NCBI RefSeq assembly: GCF_040822085.1
Contig: NZ_CP162006.1
Location: 2,046,001 to 2,110,000 of the forward strand
DNA length: 64,000 nt
Source of the DNA: Rhodoferax sp. WC2427
GTDB taxonomy: Bacteria; Pseudomonadota; Gammaproteobacteria; Burkholderiales; Burkholderiaceae_C
Reading direction: 5' to 3'
The notes below the pieces were generated by a model, which did no database searches, was not told the DNA's origin, and saw only the letters and a program-made list of their open reading frames with translations. This document shows positions 28,069 through 36,568 of the stretch, in pieces. Within the stretch, counting starts at the first letter, position 1; each line of letters opens with the position of its first letter. The position numbers and the translations under genes were made by a program.

Positions 28069-29046
28069 TTGGCTAAAAGAACATTTCTCGACTTCGAACA
28101 GCCCATCTCGGACCTGGAAACCAAAATCGAAGAGCTGCGCTACGTGCAGACCGAGTCGGCCGTCGATATCTCCGAAGAAATCGACCAGCTGAGCAAAAAG
28201 AGCCAGCAGCTCACCAAAGACATCTACAGCGTGCTCACGCCCTGGCAGATCACCAAGATCGCCCGCCACGCCGAACGCCCCTATACGCTGGATTACGTGA
28301 ATGAAATATTCACCGATTTTGTCGAGTTGCACGGCGACCGCCATTTCTCCGACGACCTGAGCATCGTGGGCGGCTTGGCCCGTTTCAACGGCACCGCCTG
28401 CATGGTGCTGGGCCACCAAAAAGGCCGCGACACCAAAGAACGCGGCCTGCGCAACTTCGGCATGACCAAGCCCGAGGGCTACCGCAAGGCCCTGCGCCTG
28501 ATGAAAACCGCCGAGAAATTCGGTCTGCCAGTGTTTACCTTTGTGGATACGCCCGGTGCCTACCCCGGCATCGACGCCGAAGAGCGTGGCCAGTCCGAAG
28601 CCATTGGCCGCAACATCTTCGAGATGGCGCAGCTGGAAGTGCCCATCATCACCACCATCATCGGCGAAGGCGGCTCCGGCGGCGCGTTGGCGATCTCGGT
28701 AGCCGACCAGGTGGTGATGCTGCAATATTCGATTTATTCCGTCATCAGCCCCGAAGGCTGTGCCTCGATTCTGTGGAAAACCTCGGACAAGGCCTCTGAG
28801 GCCGCCGAAGCCCTGGGCATCACCGCCCACCGCCTCAAGGCCCTGGGTGTGATCGACAAGATCGTGAACGAGCCCGTGGGCGGCGCCCACCGGGACCACA
28901 AGCAGATGGCCGCTTTCTTGAAGCGTGCCCTGAACGATGCCTACCGCCAGGTCAGCGACCTGAAGACCAAGGAACTGCTGGACCGCCGCTACGACCGCCT
29001 GCAGAGCTACGGTCGCTTCACCGATACCAAGGCCGAGAGCAAATAA
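28069..29046 (+). CDS. accA: Acetyl-CoA carboxylase carboxyltransferase subunit alpha
   Basis: A 325-residue AccA. The N-terminal helical part [20 protein letters not shown] is followed by the carboxyltransferase core, with [20 protein letters not shown] and [18 protein letters not shown]. With AccD it transfers CO2 from carboxybiotin to acetyl-CoA to make malonyl-CoA for fatty-acid synthesis. The start is probably TTG at 28069, eight bases behind AGGAG; an open frame upstream is noncoding overlap with the glycosylase gene. A strong hairpin terminator follows. Confidence 0.95.
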   Translation: MAKRTFLDFEQPISDLETKIEELRYVQTESAVDISEEIDQLSKKSQQLTKDIYSVLTPWQITKIARHAERPYTLDYVNEIFTDFVELHGDRHFSDDLSIVGGLARFNGTACMVLGHQKGRDTKERGLRNFGMTKPEGYRKALRLMKTAEKFGLPVFTFVDTPGAYPGIDAEERGQSEAIGRNIFEMAQLEVPIITTIIGEGGSGGALAISVADQVVMLQYSIYSVISPEGCASILWKTSDKASEAAEALGITAHRLKALGVIDKIVNEPVGGAHRDHKQMAAFLKRALNDAYRQVSDLKTKELLDRRYDRLQSYGRFTDTKAESK

Positions 29047-29059
29047 TTTAACGGCAAAC

Positions 29060-29104
29060 AACTTTCATGGCTCGGGGTGCTTTGCGCCCGAGTCCATGAA
29101 AGTT
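29060..29104. terminator. Large hairpin between accA and the convergent ferredoxin reductase
   Basis: An 11-bp perfect outer stem (AACTTTCATGG / CCATGAAAGTT) encloses a second GC-rich stem (CTCGGG / CCCGAG). It has no long T tract on the plus strand but lies exactly between converging genes, so bidirectional termination is likely. Confidence 0.65.
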
Positions 29105-30131
29105 AGCCGGGTGTCTCCACCCCTAGCAGCTTGTGCAGCCGAGGGGAGGTGGTGGTGTACTGGAACGGAATCTTCTTTTCCGGAAACACCCGCGGTGCCG
29201 CCGCATACGCCGCCAAGGTGGCTTCGTGGAAGCCACACACAATCAGCTTTTGCTTGCCCGGGTAGGTATTGATATCGCCCACGGCAAAGATGCCGGGCAC
29301 GCTGGTTTCAAACCGGGCTGTATCCACCTGCAACTGCTTGCGCTCCATCGCCAAGCCCCAGTCTGCCACCGGGCCCAACTTGGGCGACAGGCCCAGGAAG
29401 ACGCTCAGGGCGTCCACCGGCAACTGGTGTAACGCCGCATCCACGTCGCTGACTTCCAGGCGGGCCAGGCGGCCTTCTGCCATGCCAAAGCCCGTGATCT
29501 GCCCCACCATGAAACGCATGCGCCCAGCCGCCACCAGCATCTGCATCTCGGCAATATCGGCCATGGGAGCTTGCAGCACGTCGCGGCGGTGCAGCAGGGT
29601 GACACTTTTGGCATCCAGGTCGGCCAGTTGCAGGGCGCAGTGCAGGGCCGCCTCGTCGCCGCCGTTCACCACCACGTCCTGCCCGGTCACCGTGGCGGGT
29701 GCTGCGTGGTAGCGCAGTTGCCCGCCTTCAAATCTCTCGATGCCCTCGAGTTTCAAGCGCCGGGGCTGGAATGCACCCACACCGGCGGCGATGATCACCA
29801 CCGGCGCTAGGAACTGTGCACCCTGGTCGGTCTGGACCAGAAAACGGCCATCGGCCTGCTTTTCAATGCGGCTGACCTGCTGGCCAAGGTGGAAAGGCGT
29901 GTGGAACGGCTGGATTTGCTGGAGCAGCGAAGCCGCCAGCGCCCGCCCGGAGGTGGCGGGCGTGCCGGGGATGTCGTAAATGGGCTTGTCGGGGTACAGT
30001 TCCATGCACTGGCCGCCCGCATGGGGCAGCGCGTCGATCACCTGCACGGGAACTTCCAGCAGGCCGAGCTGGAACACTTGAAACAGGCCAACCGGGCCCG
30101 CGCCGATGACGACGGCCCCGGTCTCTACCAA
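29103..30131 (-). CDS. Ferredoxin--NADP reductase (thioredoxin-reductase-like type)
   Basis: A 342-residue flavoprotein. The FAD-binding loop is VVIGAGPVGLFQVFQ, the NADP-domain loop VVVNGGDEAALHCALQ, and the second FAD motif PGIFAVGDINTYPGKQKLIV. The lack of a CxxC active site and the PYDIPG-like YDIPGTPATSG stretch match the TrxR-like FNR class. It would reduce ferredoxin with NADPH or the reverse. It begins with TTG directly after the fdxA stop codon (TAATTG), so it is translationally coupled to the ferredoxin that is its natural partner. Confidence 0.85.
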   Translation of the reverse strand: MVETGAVVIGAGPVGLFQVFQLGLLEVPVQVIDALPHAGGQCMELYPDKPIYDIPGTPATSGRALAASLLQQIQPFHTPFHLGQQVSRIEKQADGRFLVQTDQGAQFLAPVVIIAAGVGAFQPRRLKLEGIERFEGGQLRYHAAPATVTGQDVVVNGGDEAALHCALQLADLDAKSVTLLHRRDVLQAPMADIAEMQMLVAAGRMRFMVGQITGFGMAEGRLARLEVSDVDAALHQLPVDALSVFLGLSPKLGPVADWGLAMERKQLQVDTARFETSVPGIFAVGDINTYPGKQKLIVCGFHEATLAAYAAAPRVFPEKKIPFQYTTTSPRLHKLLGVETPG

Positions 30132-30461
30132 TTAACGCTCCAGCAACTGGATTTTGGGCATCACGTCTTTCCAGTCGTCGGCGTCGGCCAGCGCGGGTTT
30201 GCGTTTGGTGATGCTCTTCCAGCCCTGGGCGCGGGCCAGCTCGACGTTGAGCTGGATGAAGGCCAGCTGGTCGGCAGGCATGTCTTCTTCGGCATAGATG
30301 GCGTTGGCCGGGCACTCGGGGATGCAGACTGCGCAGTCGATGCATTCATCGGGGTCGATGACCAGCATGTTCGGGCCTTCGCGGAAGCAGTCCACGGGGC
30401 ACACGTCCACACAATCGGTGTATTTGCATTTGATGCAGGCTTCAGAGACAACGTGGGTCAT
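30132..30461 (-). CDS. fdxA: 7Fe-8S ferredoxin
   Basis: A 109-residue ferredoxin of the FdxA type. Nine Cys residues are visible: [17 protein letters not shown] at the N-terminus and [13 protein letters not shown] at residues 39-51, consistent with one [3Fe-4S] and one [4Fe-4S] cluster. The long C-terminal helix region ([20 protein letters not shown]) is typical of this class. It is a low-potential electron carrier. Position between cysN and the reductase suggests service to the sulfite reductase encoded upstream, as an inference. Confidence 0.93.
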   Translation of the reverse strand: MTHVVSEACIKCKYTDCVDVCPVDCFREGPNMLVIDPDECIDCAVCIPECPANAIYAEEDMPADQLAFIQLNVELARAQGWKSITKRKPALADADDWKDVMPKIQLLER

Positions 30462-30485
30462 ATCGGTATTTTCATGTGCGAGGGG

Positions 30486-30507
30486 TAACCCTCAATTTTA
30501 AGGGTTA
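30486..30507 (-). terminator. Weak hairpin over the cysN stop codon
   Basis: TAACCCT / AGGGTTA form a 7-bp stem with an 8-base AT loop that includes the cysN TAA. There is no T tract, so read-through into fdxA is likely. Confidence 0.35.
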
Positions 30508-31818
30508 GCGAACCAGCACGGCGGCCGAGGTTTTGTGGCTCGCCGTATCGACCAGCACCAGCGCGCCCAGCGAGCGCGATTGGGTGTAGGGCCGGGTGGC
30601 AATCGCCTCTTGCAGCGCCAGCTCGACGTGGCCGATGGCGTTGGGTGGCAACTCGGTGGCGTCTTCTTCGGCCAGGGTGTTGATGTCCAGCTTGTGGACG
30701 ATGCGCTTGACCTTGGCTTTCACCCAGCGGTGGCCGTGCAGCGCCCAGTAGACGCGGCCTGCCACCAGGGGTTCGTCGTCCATCCAGGCCACGGTGGCCG
30801 AGATCTCGCGGCTGGCTTCGAACTGGCCAGGGGCCAGCAGCCAGTCGCCGCGCGACACATCGACTTCGCGGTCCAGCGTGATCCCGGCGCTGTTGCCTGC
30901 CAACACGTTCTTGGGGTTGCGGGCGTGGTCCAGCACCTGGGCCACGGTGGCGGTCTGGCCACTGGGCAAAATGCGGATTTCCTGGCCTACAGCCACCTGG
31001 CCGGTGGCCACGCGGCCCCAGAACACGCGGCGACCCTGGCTGGTGTCGCTGCTGGCCGAGAACTTTTCCACCCACTGCACCGGAAAGGCGAAGGGCTGCT
31101 CCACTTCTGCGGGTGTGCTGGGCAGTTGCTCCAGAATCTGTAGCAAGGTAGGGCCGGTGTAATTGCACCAGTCGGGGTTTTCGCTATGACCGGCTTCGAC
31201 CACGTTCCAGCCCTTGAGGGCCGAAATCGGCACGATGGCCTTGACGGGAATTTCGGCGGCGGCGGCAAAGCTGTTCAGCGCGGCGCTGATGTGGGCAAAC
31301 GCCAGGCAGGAGTCTTCCACCGCGTCCAGTTTGTTGATGGCAAACACGATGCTGGGCACGCGCAGCAAATGGCACAGCAGCGAGTGGCGGCGGGTTTGCG
31401 GCAGCAGCTCCAGGGCGGCGTTTTTCCAGTCCAGCTTGGTGGCATCGACCAGCACCACGGCGGCATCGGCGCTGCTGGCGGCGGTGACCATGTTGCGGGT
31501 GTACTGCTCGTGGCCGGGCGCGTCGCCGATGATGAACTTGCGGTCTTCGGTGTTGAAGTAGCGGTAGGCCACGTCGATGGTGATGCCTTGCTCGCGCTCG
31601 GCGCTCAGGCCGTCGGTCAGCAGCGCCAGATCGGTTTCGCCCTGGCGTTGCACGCCCGCCAGGTGGTCTTGCAGCACGGCCTTGGTGTCCACCAGCAGGC
31701 GGCCAATCAGGGTGCTCTTGCCGTCATCGACGCTGCCGCAGGTGATAAATTTCAAGGCAGAAAGTGCCGTAGCGCCCGTGGATAGGGCGGTAGCAGCTAT
31801 GGAAGTAGTAGCGTTCAT
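30505..31818 (-). CDS. cysN: Sulfate adenylyltransferase subunit 1 (GTPase)
   Basis: A 437-residue EF-Tu-like GTPase. G1 is CGSVDDGKSTLIGRLL, G3 IIGDAPGHEQYTRNM, G4 INKLDAVED. With CysD it makes adenylyl sulfate (APS) from ATP and sulfate, using GTP hydrolysis to drive the step. There is no C-terminal APS-kinase (CysC) fusion. Residues 3-20 (ATTSIAATALSTGATALS) precede the family core and are coded by a dispersed repeat copy. The ATG overlaps the cysD stop by one base (TAATG). The frame stays open upstream within cysD, but that is not translated as part of CysN. Confidence 0.94.
   Translation of the reverse strand: MNATTSIAATALSTGATALSALKFITCGSVDDGKSTLIGRLLVDTKAVLQDHLAGVQRQGETDLALLTDGLSAEREQGITIDVAYRYFNTEDRKFIIGDAPGHEQYTRNMVTAASSADAAVVLVDATKLDWKNAALELLPQTRRHSLLCHLLRVPSIVFAINKLDAVEDSCLAFAHISAALNSFAAAAEIPVKAIVPISALKGWNVVEAGHSENPDWCNYTGPTLLQILEQLPSTPAEVEQPFAFPVQWVEKFSASSDTSQGRRVFWGRVATGQVAVGQEIRILPSGQTATVAQVLDHARNPKNVLAGNSAGITLDREVDVSRGDWLLAPGQFEASREISATVAWMDDEPLVAGRVYWALHGHRWVKAKVKRIVHKLDINTLAEEDATELPPNAIGHVELALQEAIATRPYTQSRSLGALVLVDTASHKTSAAVLVR
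31761..31812 (-). repeat. Dispersed AGCTGCT repeat, copy M (in cysN)
   Basis: Minus strand: GCTACTACTTCCATAGCTGC, TACCGCCCTATCCACGGGCG, CTACGGCACTTTC. It is a recognisable but diverged copy read in frame as the N-terminal tail of CysN. Confidence 0.65.
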
Positions 31819-32762
31819 TAGAAGTATCCGTCTTTCTTGCGCTTCTCCATCGAAGCCTCTGATGTCTTGTCGTCCATGCGGGTGGCGCCACGTTCGCTCA
31901 CGTCGGCGGCCAAGGTTTCGATCACGATGTCGGCGGCGGTGGCGGCAAAGCTGTCCACCGGGCAGGTACAGGTGATGTCGCCCACGGTGCGGAAGCGCAC
32001 GTCGCGCAGCTCGGCGGTTTCGCCGGCCTTGAGCGGGGTCAGCTCGGTCACTGGCACCAGCAGGCCTTTGCGCTCCACCACTTCGCGTTTGTGCGTGTAG
32101 TAGAGCGAGGGCAGGGCGATTTTTTCGCGTTCGATGTACTGCCACACGTCGAGTTCGGTCCAGTTGCTGATGGGGAACACGCGGAAGTGTTCGCCGGGCT
32201 GCAAGCGGGTGTTGAACAGGGTCCACAGCTCGGGGCGCTGGGCCTTGGGCTGCCACTGGCCGAAGCTGTCGCGGTGCGAAAAGATGCGTTCCTTGGCGCG
32301 GGCCTTTTCCTCGTCGCGGCGGGCGCCACCGATGAGGGCGTCGAAGCGGAATTCTTCGATGGCCTCCAGCAGCGTGACCGACTGGTGCACGTTGCGCGAT
32401 TCGCCGGGGTGGGCCAGGCGCACGGTGCCGCGCTTCATCGAGTCTTCGACGTTGCGCACGATCAGCTCGGCACCCAGCTCCTGGGCGCGGAAGTCGCGGA
32501 AGTCGGTGACCTCATGGAAGTTGTGGCCGGTGTCGATCATCAGCAGCGGGTAGGGGATGCCGCCGCTGCCGGTGGCAACGTTCTTGGCGCCAAAGGCCTT
32601 TTCGGCGCATTTCAGCAGGACCAGCGAGTCTTTGCCGCCTGAAAACAGCAGGGTGGGGCGTTCAAACACGGCGGCCACTTCGCGCAGGATGAAGATGGTT
32701 TCTTCTTCCAGCGCGTCGAGGTGGGTGTTGCTCAGATGGTGTGGGTTAGCTTGGGAGTTCAT
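31818..32762 (-). CDS. cysD: Sulfate adenylyltransferase subunit 2
   Basis: A 314-residue PP-loop ATP pyrophosphatase: PTLLFSGGKDSLVLLKCAEK is the ATP-binding loop, and LIGGARRDEEKARAKERIFS and FPISNWTELDVWQYIEREKI are family signatures. It adenylates sulfate together with CysN. I chose the ATG at 32762 (MNSQANPHHL) over one 12 codons earlier that would overlap the cysH stop. It sits 11 bases after cysH. Confidence 0.95.
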   Translation of the reverse strand: MNSQANPHHLSNTHLDALEEETIFILREVAAVFERPTLLFSGGKDSLVLLKCAEKAFGAKNVATGSGGIPYPLLMIDTGHNFHEVTDFRDFRAQELGAELIVRNVEDSMKRGTVRLAHPGESRNVHQSVTLLEAIEEFRFDALIGGARRDEEKARAKERIFSHRDSFGQWQPKAQRPELWTLFNTRLQPGEHFRVFPISNWTELDVWQYIEREKIALPSLYYTHKREVVERKGLLVPVTELTPLKAGETAELRDVRFRTVGDITCTCPVDSFAATAADIVIETLAADVSERGATRMDDKTSEASMEKRKKDGYF

Positions 32763-32773
32763 GGGGGCAGGTT

Positions 32774-33409
32774 TCAGTGGGCAAGGTGCAAGCCGCACTC
32801 GCGGTTGTCGTCGCCCTTGGTGGGGTCCACGTAGTCGAAGTTGTTGGGCAGGCCGTGGGTTTCGCAGTACTGGTAGAGCTCTTTGGACGACCAGTGCAGC
32901 AGGGGTGCGACCTTGATCAGGCCGTCAGGGTTGATGCTCACCGGGTCCATCTGGGCGCGCACGGCGGTGTCGGTGGCGCGCAGGGCGGTGAACCAGACCT
33001 TGGGTGCCGTCTCGCGCAGGGCGCGGGCAAAAGGCTCCAGCTTCACTTCCTCAGTGAAGGCCGCGTGGCGCGGGTCGTCCAGTGCGGGCGTGGGGCCGTC
33101 CACGGCCTCGCGGTGCGCCCGAGAGCGGCGTGGCAGGTAGATGTGCAGGTTCAGCTTGAGCCGCTCGGTCACTTCGTCGACGAAGCGGTAGGTGGCCTCG
33201 GTGTTGTAGCCGTTGTCCATCCAGACCACGGGCACATCAGGATTGACGCGGGTGACCATGTGCAGGATGACTGCTTCGAAGGGGCGGAAGTTGGTGGTGA
33301 CGATGGCGGGCTGGCCCAAGGCCAGGGCCCATTCCACCAGCGCGGGTGCGTTGCGGCCGAGATCGGTGTTGATCTTTGCGAGGTCAAGGTTGAGGTTGGG
33401 GGTGCTCAT
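32774..33409 (-). CDS. cysH: PAPS/APS reductase family protein
   Basis: A 211-residue member of the CysH family. The sulfate-binding loop region is VEWALALGQPAIVTTNFRPF, the mid-motif VVWMDNGYNTEATYRFVDEV, and the C-terminal catalytic Cys lies in NRECGLHLAH. It reduces activated sulfate to sulfite with thioredoxin. The paired CC...CC ligands of the [4Fe-4S] APS reductases are absent: the corresponding stretch reads DPRHAAFTEEVKLEP. The protein is therefore of the cluster-free form normally linked to PAPS, though no APS kinase gene is in the cluster. It lies between DUF934 and cysD in a tight operon. Confidence 0.85.
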   Translation of the reverse strand: MSTPNLNLDLAKINTDLGRNAPALVEWALALGQPAIVTTNFRPFEAVILHMVTRVNPDVPVVWMDNGYNTEATYRFVDEVTERLKLNLHIYLPRRSRAHREAVDGPTPALDDPRHAAFTEEVKLEPFARALRETAPKVWFTALRATDTAVRAQMDPVSINPDGLIKVAPLLHWSSKELYQYCETHGLPNNFDYVDPTKGDDNRECGLHLAH

Positions 33410-33423
33410 GGTGTTGGCTCCAA

Positions 33424-33852
33424 TCAGTACGAGTCCTGGCGGGCCAGCTCTGCGGCGTAGGCTGCCGCGTTTTCGGTTTCCGCGAAGTGCGGCTCTACGT
33501 GGACGGCATCGCCCTGGTAGAAGCCTTCAAAGCGGTCAAATTGGCGCTGGGCGGCGCTGGCATCCACGCCTTCGCGCAGCACGGCCACGCTGAAGCCGCT
33601 GCGCTGCATCTGCACCAGTTGGTCGATCAGCACGTCGCCGGTAGCACGGATTTCTCCGGTGTAGCCCAGGCGGCGGCGCAGCAGGAAAGCCTGGCTGTAG
33701 GCGCGGCCATCGGTGAACTTGGGAAAGTGCAGGTCGATGCGGGTGATGCCCGCGAGGTCCAGCGTGCGCGGGTCGGCATCGTTGGCCAGGAATACCTGGT
33801 CTTTTTGGCCTTCTACGCAGGCGGTGTGGGCGGTAGCAGCTATTATTTTCAT
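33424..33852 (-). CDS. DUF934 family protein, sulfite-reduction accessory
   Basis: A 142-residue protein matching DUF934 (IDLHFPKFTDGRAYSQAFLL, then RRRLGYTGEIRATGDVLIDQ). DUF934 genes are regularly placed next to nitrite/sulfite reductase and cysH in proteobacteria, and an accessory role in sulfite reduction is assumed. It is 12 bases downstream of cysI. Its first 16 residues (MKIIAATAHTACVEGQ) are encoded by a dispersed repeat copy. Confidence 0.82.
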   Translation of the reverse strand: MKIIAATAHTACVEGQKDQVFLANDADPRTLDLAGITRIDLHFPKFTDGRAYSQAFLLRRRLGYTGEIRATGDVLIDQLVQMQRSGFSVAVLREGVDASAAQRQFDRFEGFYQGDAVHVEPHFAETENAAAYAAELARQDSY

Positions 33853-33856
33853 AGTA
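33803..33856 (-). repeat. Dispersed AGCTGCT repeat, copy O (in the DUF934 gene)
   Basis: Minus strand: ACTATGAAAATAATAGCTGC, TACCGCCCACACCGCC, TGCGTAGAAGGCC. Both ends of the family pattern are kept; the middle is diverged. It contains the start codon of the DUF934 gene. Confidence 0.5.
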
Positions 33857-33864
33857 TTGGCCTT

Positions 33865-35643
33865 TTACGCTTCGGCGGCGGCCTTGGGGGCGCGGGCGGT
33901 GCTGGTGCGGGCGGCGTTGGCAGCCAGCTTGAACGGGTCCTGGCCGACGCGGCGCAGGGTGTCGATGAAGGCCTCACCGCTGGTGCGGGTGGCGCGGTAG
34001 GTGTCCAGCACGGCTTCGATCACATCGGGCACCTCGGCGGCGCTGAACGACGGGCCGACGACCTTGCCGATAGAGGCGGGACCGCTGAGGTTGGAGCCGT
34101 CCGAGCCGGCCAGCGTCACTTGGTACCACTCCTGGCCGTCCTTGTCCACGCCCAGAATGCCGATGTGGGCGCTGTGGTGGTGGCCGCAGGAGTTGATGCA
34201 GCCGCTCATGTGCACGTCGATTTCGCCCAGATCGTGCAGCTCGTCCATGTCCTGGTAGCGCTGGCTGATGGCTTCGGAAATCGGCAGCGAGCGGGCGTTG
34301 GCCAGCGCGCAGAAGTCGCCACCGGGGCAGACGATCATGTCGGTCAGCAGGCGGATGTTGGCGCGGGCCAGGCCGGCGGCCTTGGCTTCCGCGTAGAGCG
34401 CGGGCAGTTCGTCGGCGCGCACCCAGGGCAGCACCAGGTTCTGGTCGTGGGTGACGCGGGTTTCACCGGCGCTGTAACGGTCGGCCAGGTCGGCCGACAG
34501 GTCCAACTGGTCGCCTGTGGCATCACCCGGCGAGTAGCCCAGGCGTTTGAACGACAGTGTGACCGAGCGCAGCAGCGGGTTTTTGTGCGCGGCCACGTTT
34601 TGCTTCAGCCAGCGGGTGTAGTCCTTGTCATCCACCGGAGCGGCGACCGGGTTGTTGAGTGCGGGCAGGGTGCCAACGCGGCTGGCCGGGGGCACAAAGC
34701 AGGCGGTCACGCGGTCCAGCTCGGCCTGGGCGATGGTGTGCGGTGCACCGTCCACCGTCAGGATCTGCTGGTACTCGGCTTCTACCTCGTCGATATAGCG
34801 CTGGCCTTCGGCCTTGACCAAGATCTTGATGCGCGCCTTGTAGATGTTGTCGCGGCGGCCCCAGCGGTTGTACACGCGCACCACGGCTTCCAGGTAGTTG
34901 AGGATCTGGTTCCAGGGCAGAAAGCTGCGGATGACCGTGCCCAGCACCGGGGTGCGGCCCATGCCGCCGCCTACCATCACGCGCAGGCCGACCTCACCGG
35001 CTTCGTTTTTCAGCACGTGCAGGCCCACATCGTGCCAGGCGGTGGCGGCGCGGTCGTCGGTGGCACCCACGATGGCGATCTTGAACTTGCGCGGCAAAAA
35101 GGCGAATTCGGGGTGCAGCGTGCTCCACTGGCGGATGATTTCGGCCAGGGGGCGCGGGTCGGCGATCTCGTCGGCGGCAATACCGGCGCGCTCGTCGCTG
35201 GTGGTGTTGCGGATGCAGTTGCCGCTGGTCTGGATGCCATGCAGGTGCACGCTGGCCAGCAGGTCCATCACGTCGGCGCTCTTGTCCAGCGGAATCCAGT
35301 TGAACTGGACGTTCTGGCGGGTGGTGAAGTGGGCGCAGGCACTGGGCAGGCTGTGCAGGTCGCTCAGGCCCGGGTTGGCCTTGGTGAGGTCGTGCGCGTC
35401 TTTTTTGTCATAGTCGCGGGCGATGGTGGCCAGCACGCGCAGCTGGGCGCTGGACAGCTCGCCGTAGGGGACGGCCACGCGCAACATGGGCGCAAAGCGC
35501 TGGACGTACCAGCCGTTTTGCAGGCGCAGCGGGCGGAACTCGTCTTCGGCCAGCGTGCCGCCTTGCCAGCGTTCCAGCTGGTCGCGGAATTGGGCAGCGC
35601 GCAGTTTGACGAACTGTTTGTCGAATTCGGTGTATTGGTACAT
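33865..35643 (-). CDS. cysI: Nitrite/sulfite reductase, hemoprotein component
   Basis: A 592-residue siroheme/[4Fe-4S] reductase. CPGGDFCALANARS supplies the first Cys pair and MSGCINSCGHHHSAHIG the second, together binding the coupled cluster and siroheme. HFTTRQNVQFNWIPL and LHGIQTSGNCIRN are conserved ferredoxin-like half-domain motifs. It reduces sulfite to sulfide by six electrons. No NADPH flavoprotein (CysJ) is nearby, so electrons probably come from a ferredoxin. It follows the TauE-like transporter by 36 bases. Confidence 0.92.
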   Translation of the reverse strand: MYQYTEFDKQFVKLRAAQFRDQLERWQGGTLAEDEFRPLRLQNGWYVQRFAPMLRVAVPYGELSSAQLRVLATIARDYDKKDAHDLTKANPGLSDLHSLPSACAHFTTRQNVQFNWIPLDKSADVMDLLASVHLHGIQTSGNCIRNTTSDERAGIAADEIADPRPLAEIIRQWSTLHPEFAFLPRKFKIAIVGATDDRAATAWHDVGLHVLKNEAGEVGLRVMVGGGMGRTPVLGTVIRSFLPWNQILNYLEAVVRVYNRWGRRDNIYKARIKILVKAEGQRYIDEVEAEYQQILTVDGAPHTIAQAELDRVTACFVPPASRVGTLPALNNPVAAPVDDKDYTRWLKQNVAAHKNPLLRSVTLSFKRLGYSPGDATGDQLDLSADLADRYSAGETRVTHDQNLVLPWVRADELPALYAEAKAAGLARANIRLLTDMIVCPGGDFCALANARSLPISEAISQRYQDMDELHDLGEIDVHMSGCINSCGHHHSAHIGILGVDKDGQEWYQVTLAGSDGSNLSGPASIGKVVGPSFSAAEVPDVIEAVLDTYRATRTSGEAFIDTLRRVGQDPFKLAANAARTSTARAPKAAAEA

Positions 35644-35679
35644 TTTGTTTACGGTCGTGGGGCAGGGCAGCCTGCGATT

Positions 35680-36471
35680 TTAAAGTGCGAGTAACTTGGT
35701 GCCTGCATACGCGAGCAGCAGGGACAGCAGGCCGCGGATGACGCGGTCCGAGGTTTTGAGCATCAGGTGCGAACCGAGCCAGATGCCGGGCAGCGAACCT
35801 GCCAGCAGCTTGGCCAGCAGCGGCCAATCCACCGAGCCCAGCCCGGCATGGCCCAGGCCAGCCACCAGGGTCAAGGGTACGGCGTAGGCGATGTCAGCGG
35901 CCACAATGCGTTGCAGCGGAAGCAAGGGATACAGCAGCATCAGTACGGTCACACCAATGGCCCCGGCACCGACCGAGGTCAGGGTGACCAGTGCGCCAAT
36001 GAACGCGCCGAACAACAACGGCAGGCTCCAATGGCGCGGGCGTTCGGCCTGGGCCATATGGCCTGCCTTGACGCTGCGGGGGGCAGACTTACCACGGACA
36101 CTTTTGTAGAGGGTGGCTGCAGCGGTCAGCAGCAAGGCCCCGCCCAGGGTGGTGGTCATGGCTTTTTGAACCTGGGCATCGGCCGGGCCGAGGGTGTGCA
36201 GGATCCACAGCGTGAACAGCGAAGCCGGAATGCTGCCGGCACACAGCGTGGCGACGATGCGCCAGTTGACCATGCCGGAGCGGGCCATCTTCAGTGTGCC
36301 ACCGGCTTTGGTGAAACAGGCGAACAGCAGGTCGGTGCCAATGGCCAGGTACGGCTTCATGCCGAAGAAGAAAATCAGGATGGGGGTCATGAGCGAGCCG
36401 CCGCCCACCCCGGTCAAACCCACCACGAAGCCGACAAAAAAACCGGCAAAAACAAACGCTAAATCTTGCAT
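35680..36471 (-). CDS. TauE/SafE family membrane transporter
   Basis: A 263-residue membrane protein of about eight helices in two halves. Each half carries the family Gly-rich signature: GFVVGLTGVGGGSLMTPILI and GALVTLTSVGAGAIGVTVLM. The family moves sulfite, sulfonates or related anions. As the first gene of the cys operon it most likely imports a sulfur oxyanion or exports excess sulfite. The promoter region upstream holds nested inverted repeats. Confidence 0.82.
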   Translation of the reverse strand: MQDLAFVFAGFFVGFVVGLTGVGGGSLMTPILIFFFGMKPYLAIGTDLLFACFTKAGGTLKMARSGMVNWRIVATLCAGSIPASLFTLWILHTLGPADAQVQKAMTTTLGGALLLTAAATLYKSVRGKSAPRSVKAGHMAQAERPRHWSLPLLFGAFIGALVTLTSVGAGAIGVTVLMLLYPLLPLQRIVAADIAYAVPLTLVAGLGHAGLGSVDWPLLAKLLAGSLPGIWLGSHLMLKTSDRVIRGLLSLLLAYAGTKLLAL

Positions 36472-36502
36472 AGGGCGCGACTATAAAAGCCCGCCGCCCT
36501 AT

Positions 36503-36551
36503 TCCAAACTACTTTATTGTTCTACCAATATGCCGTTTAGCATATTTGGAA
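36503..36551. promoter_or_regulatory. Candidate operator upstream of the cys operon
   Basis: TTCCAAA (36503) and TTTGGAA (36545) form an outer inverted repeat around an inner ATATGC / GCATAT dyad (36528-36545) in an AT-rich patch. This is the style of a LysR-type (CysB-like) site controlling the sulfur operon. No regulator gene is adjacent. Confidence 0.4.
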
Positions 36552-36568
36552 ATAACAAAACTGGCTGT

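Noticed and set aside
31819..32256. Upstream extension of the cysN frame
   Set aside because: It lies entirely within cysD in another frame; the TAATG junction marks the true cysN start.
33487..35694. 735-codon open frame antisense to cysI
   Set aside because: Shadow frame opposite a clear siroheme reductase; no start signal or motif.
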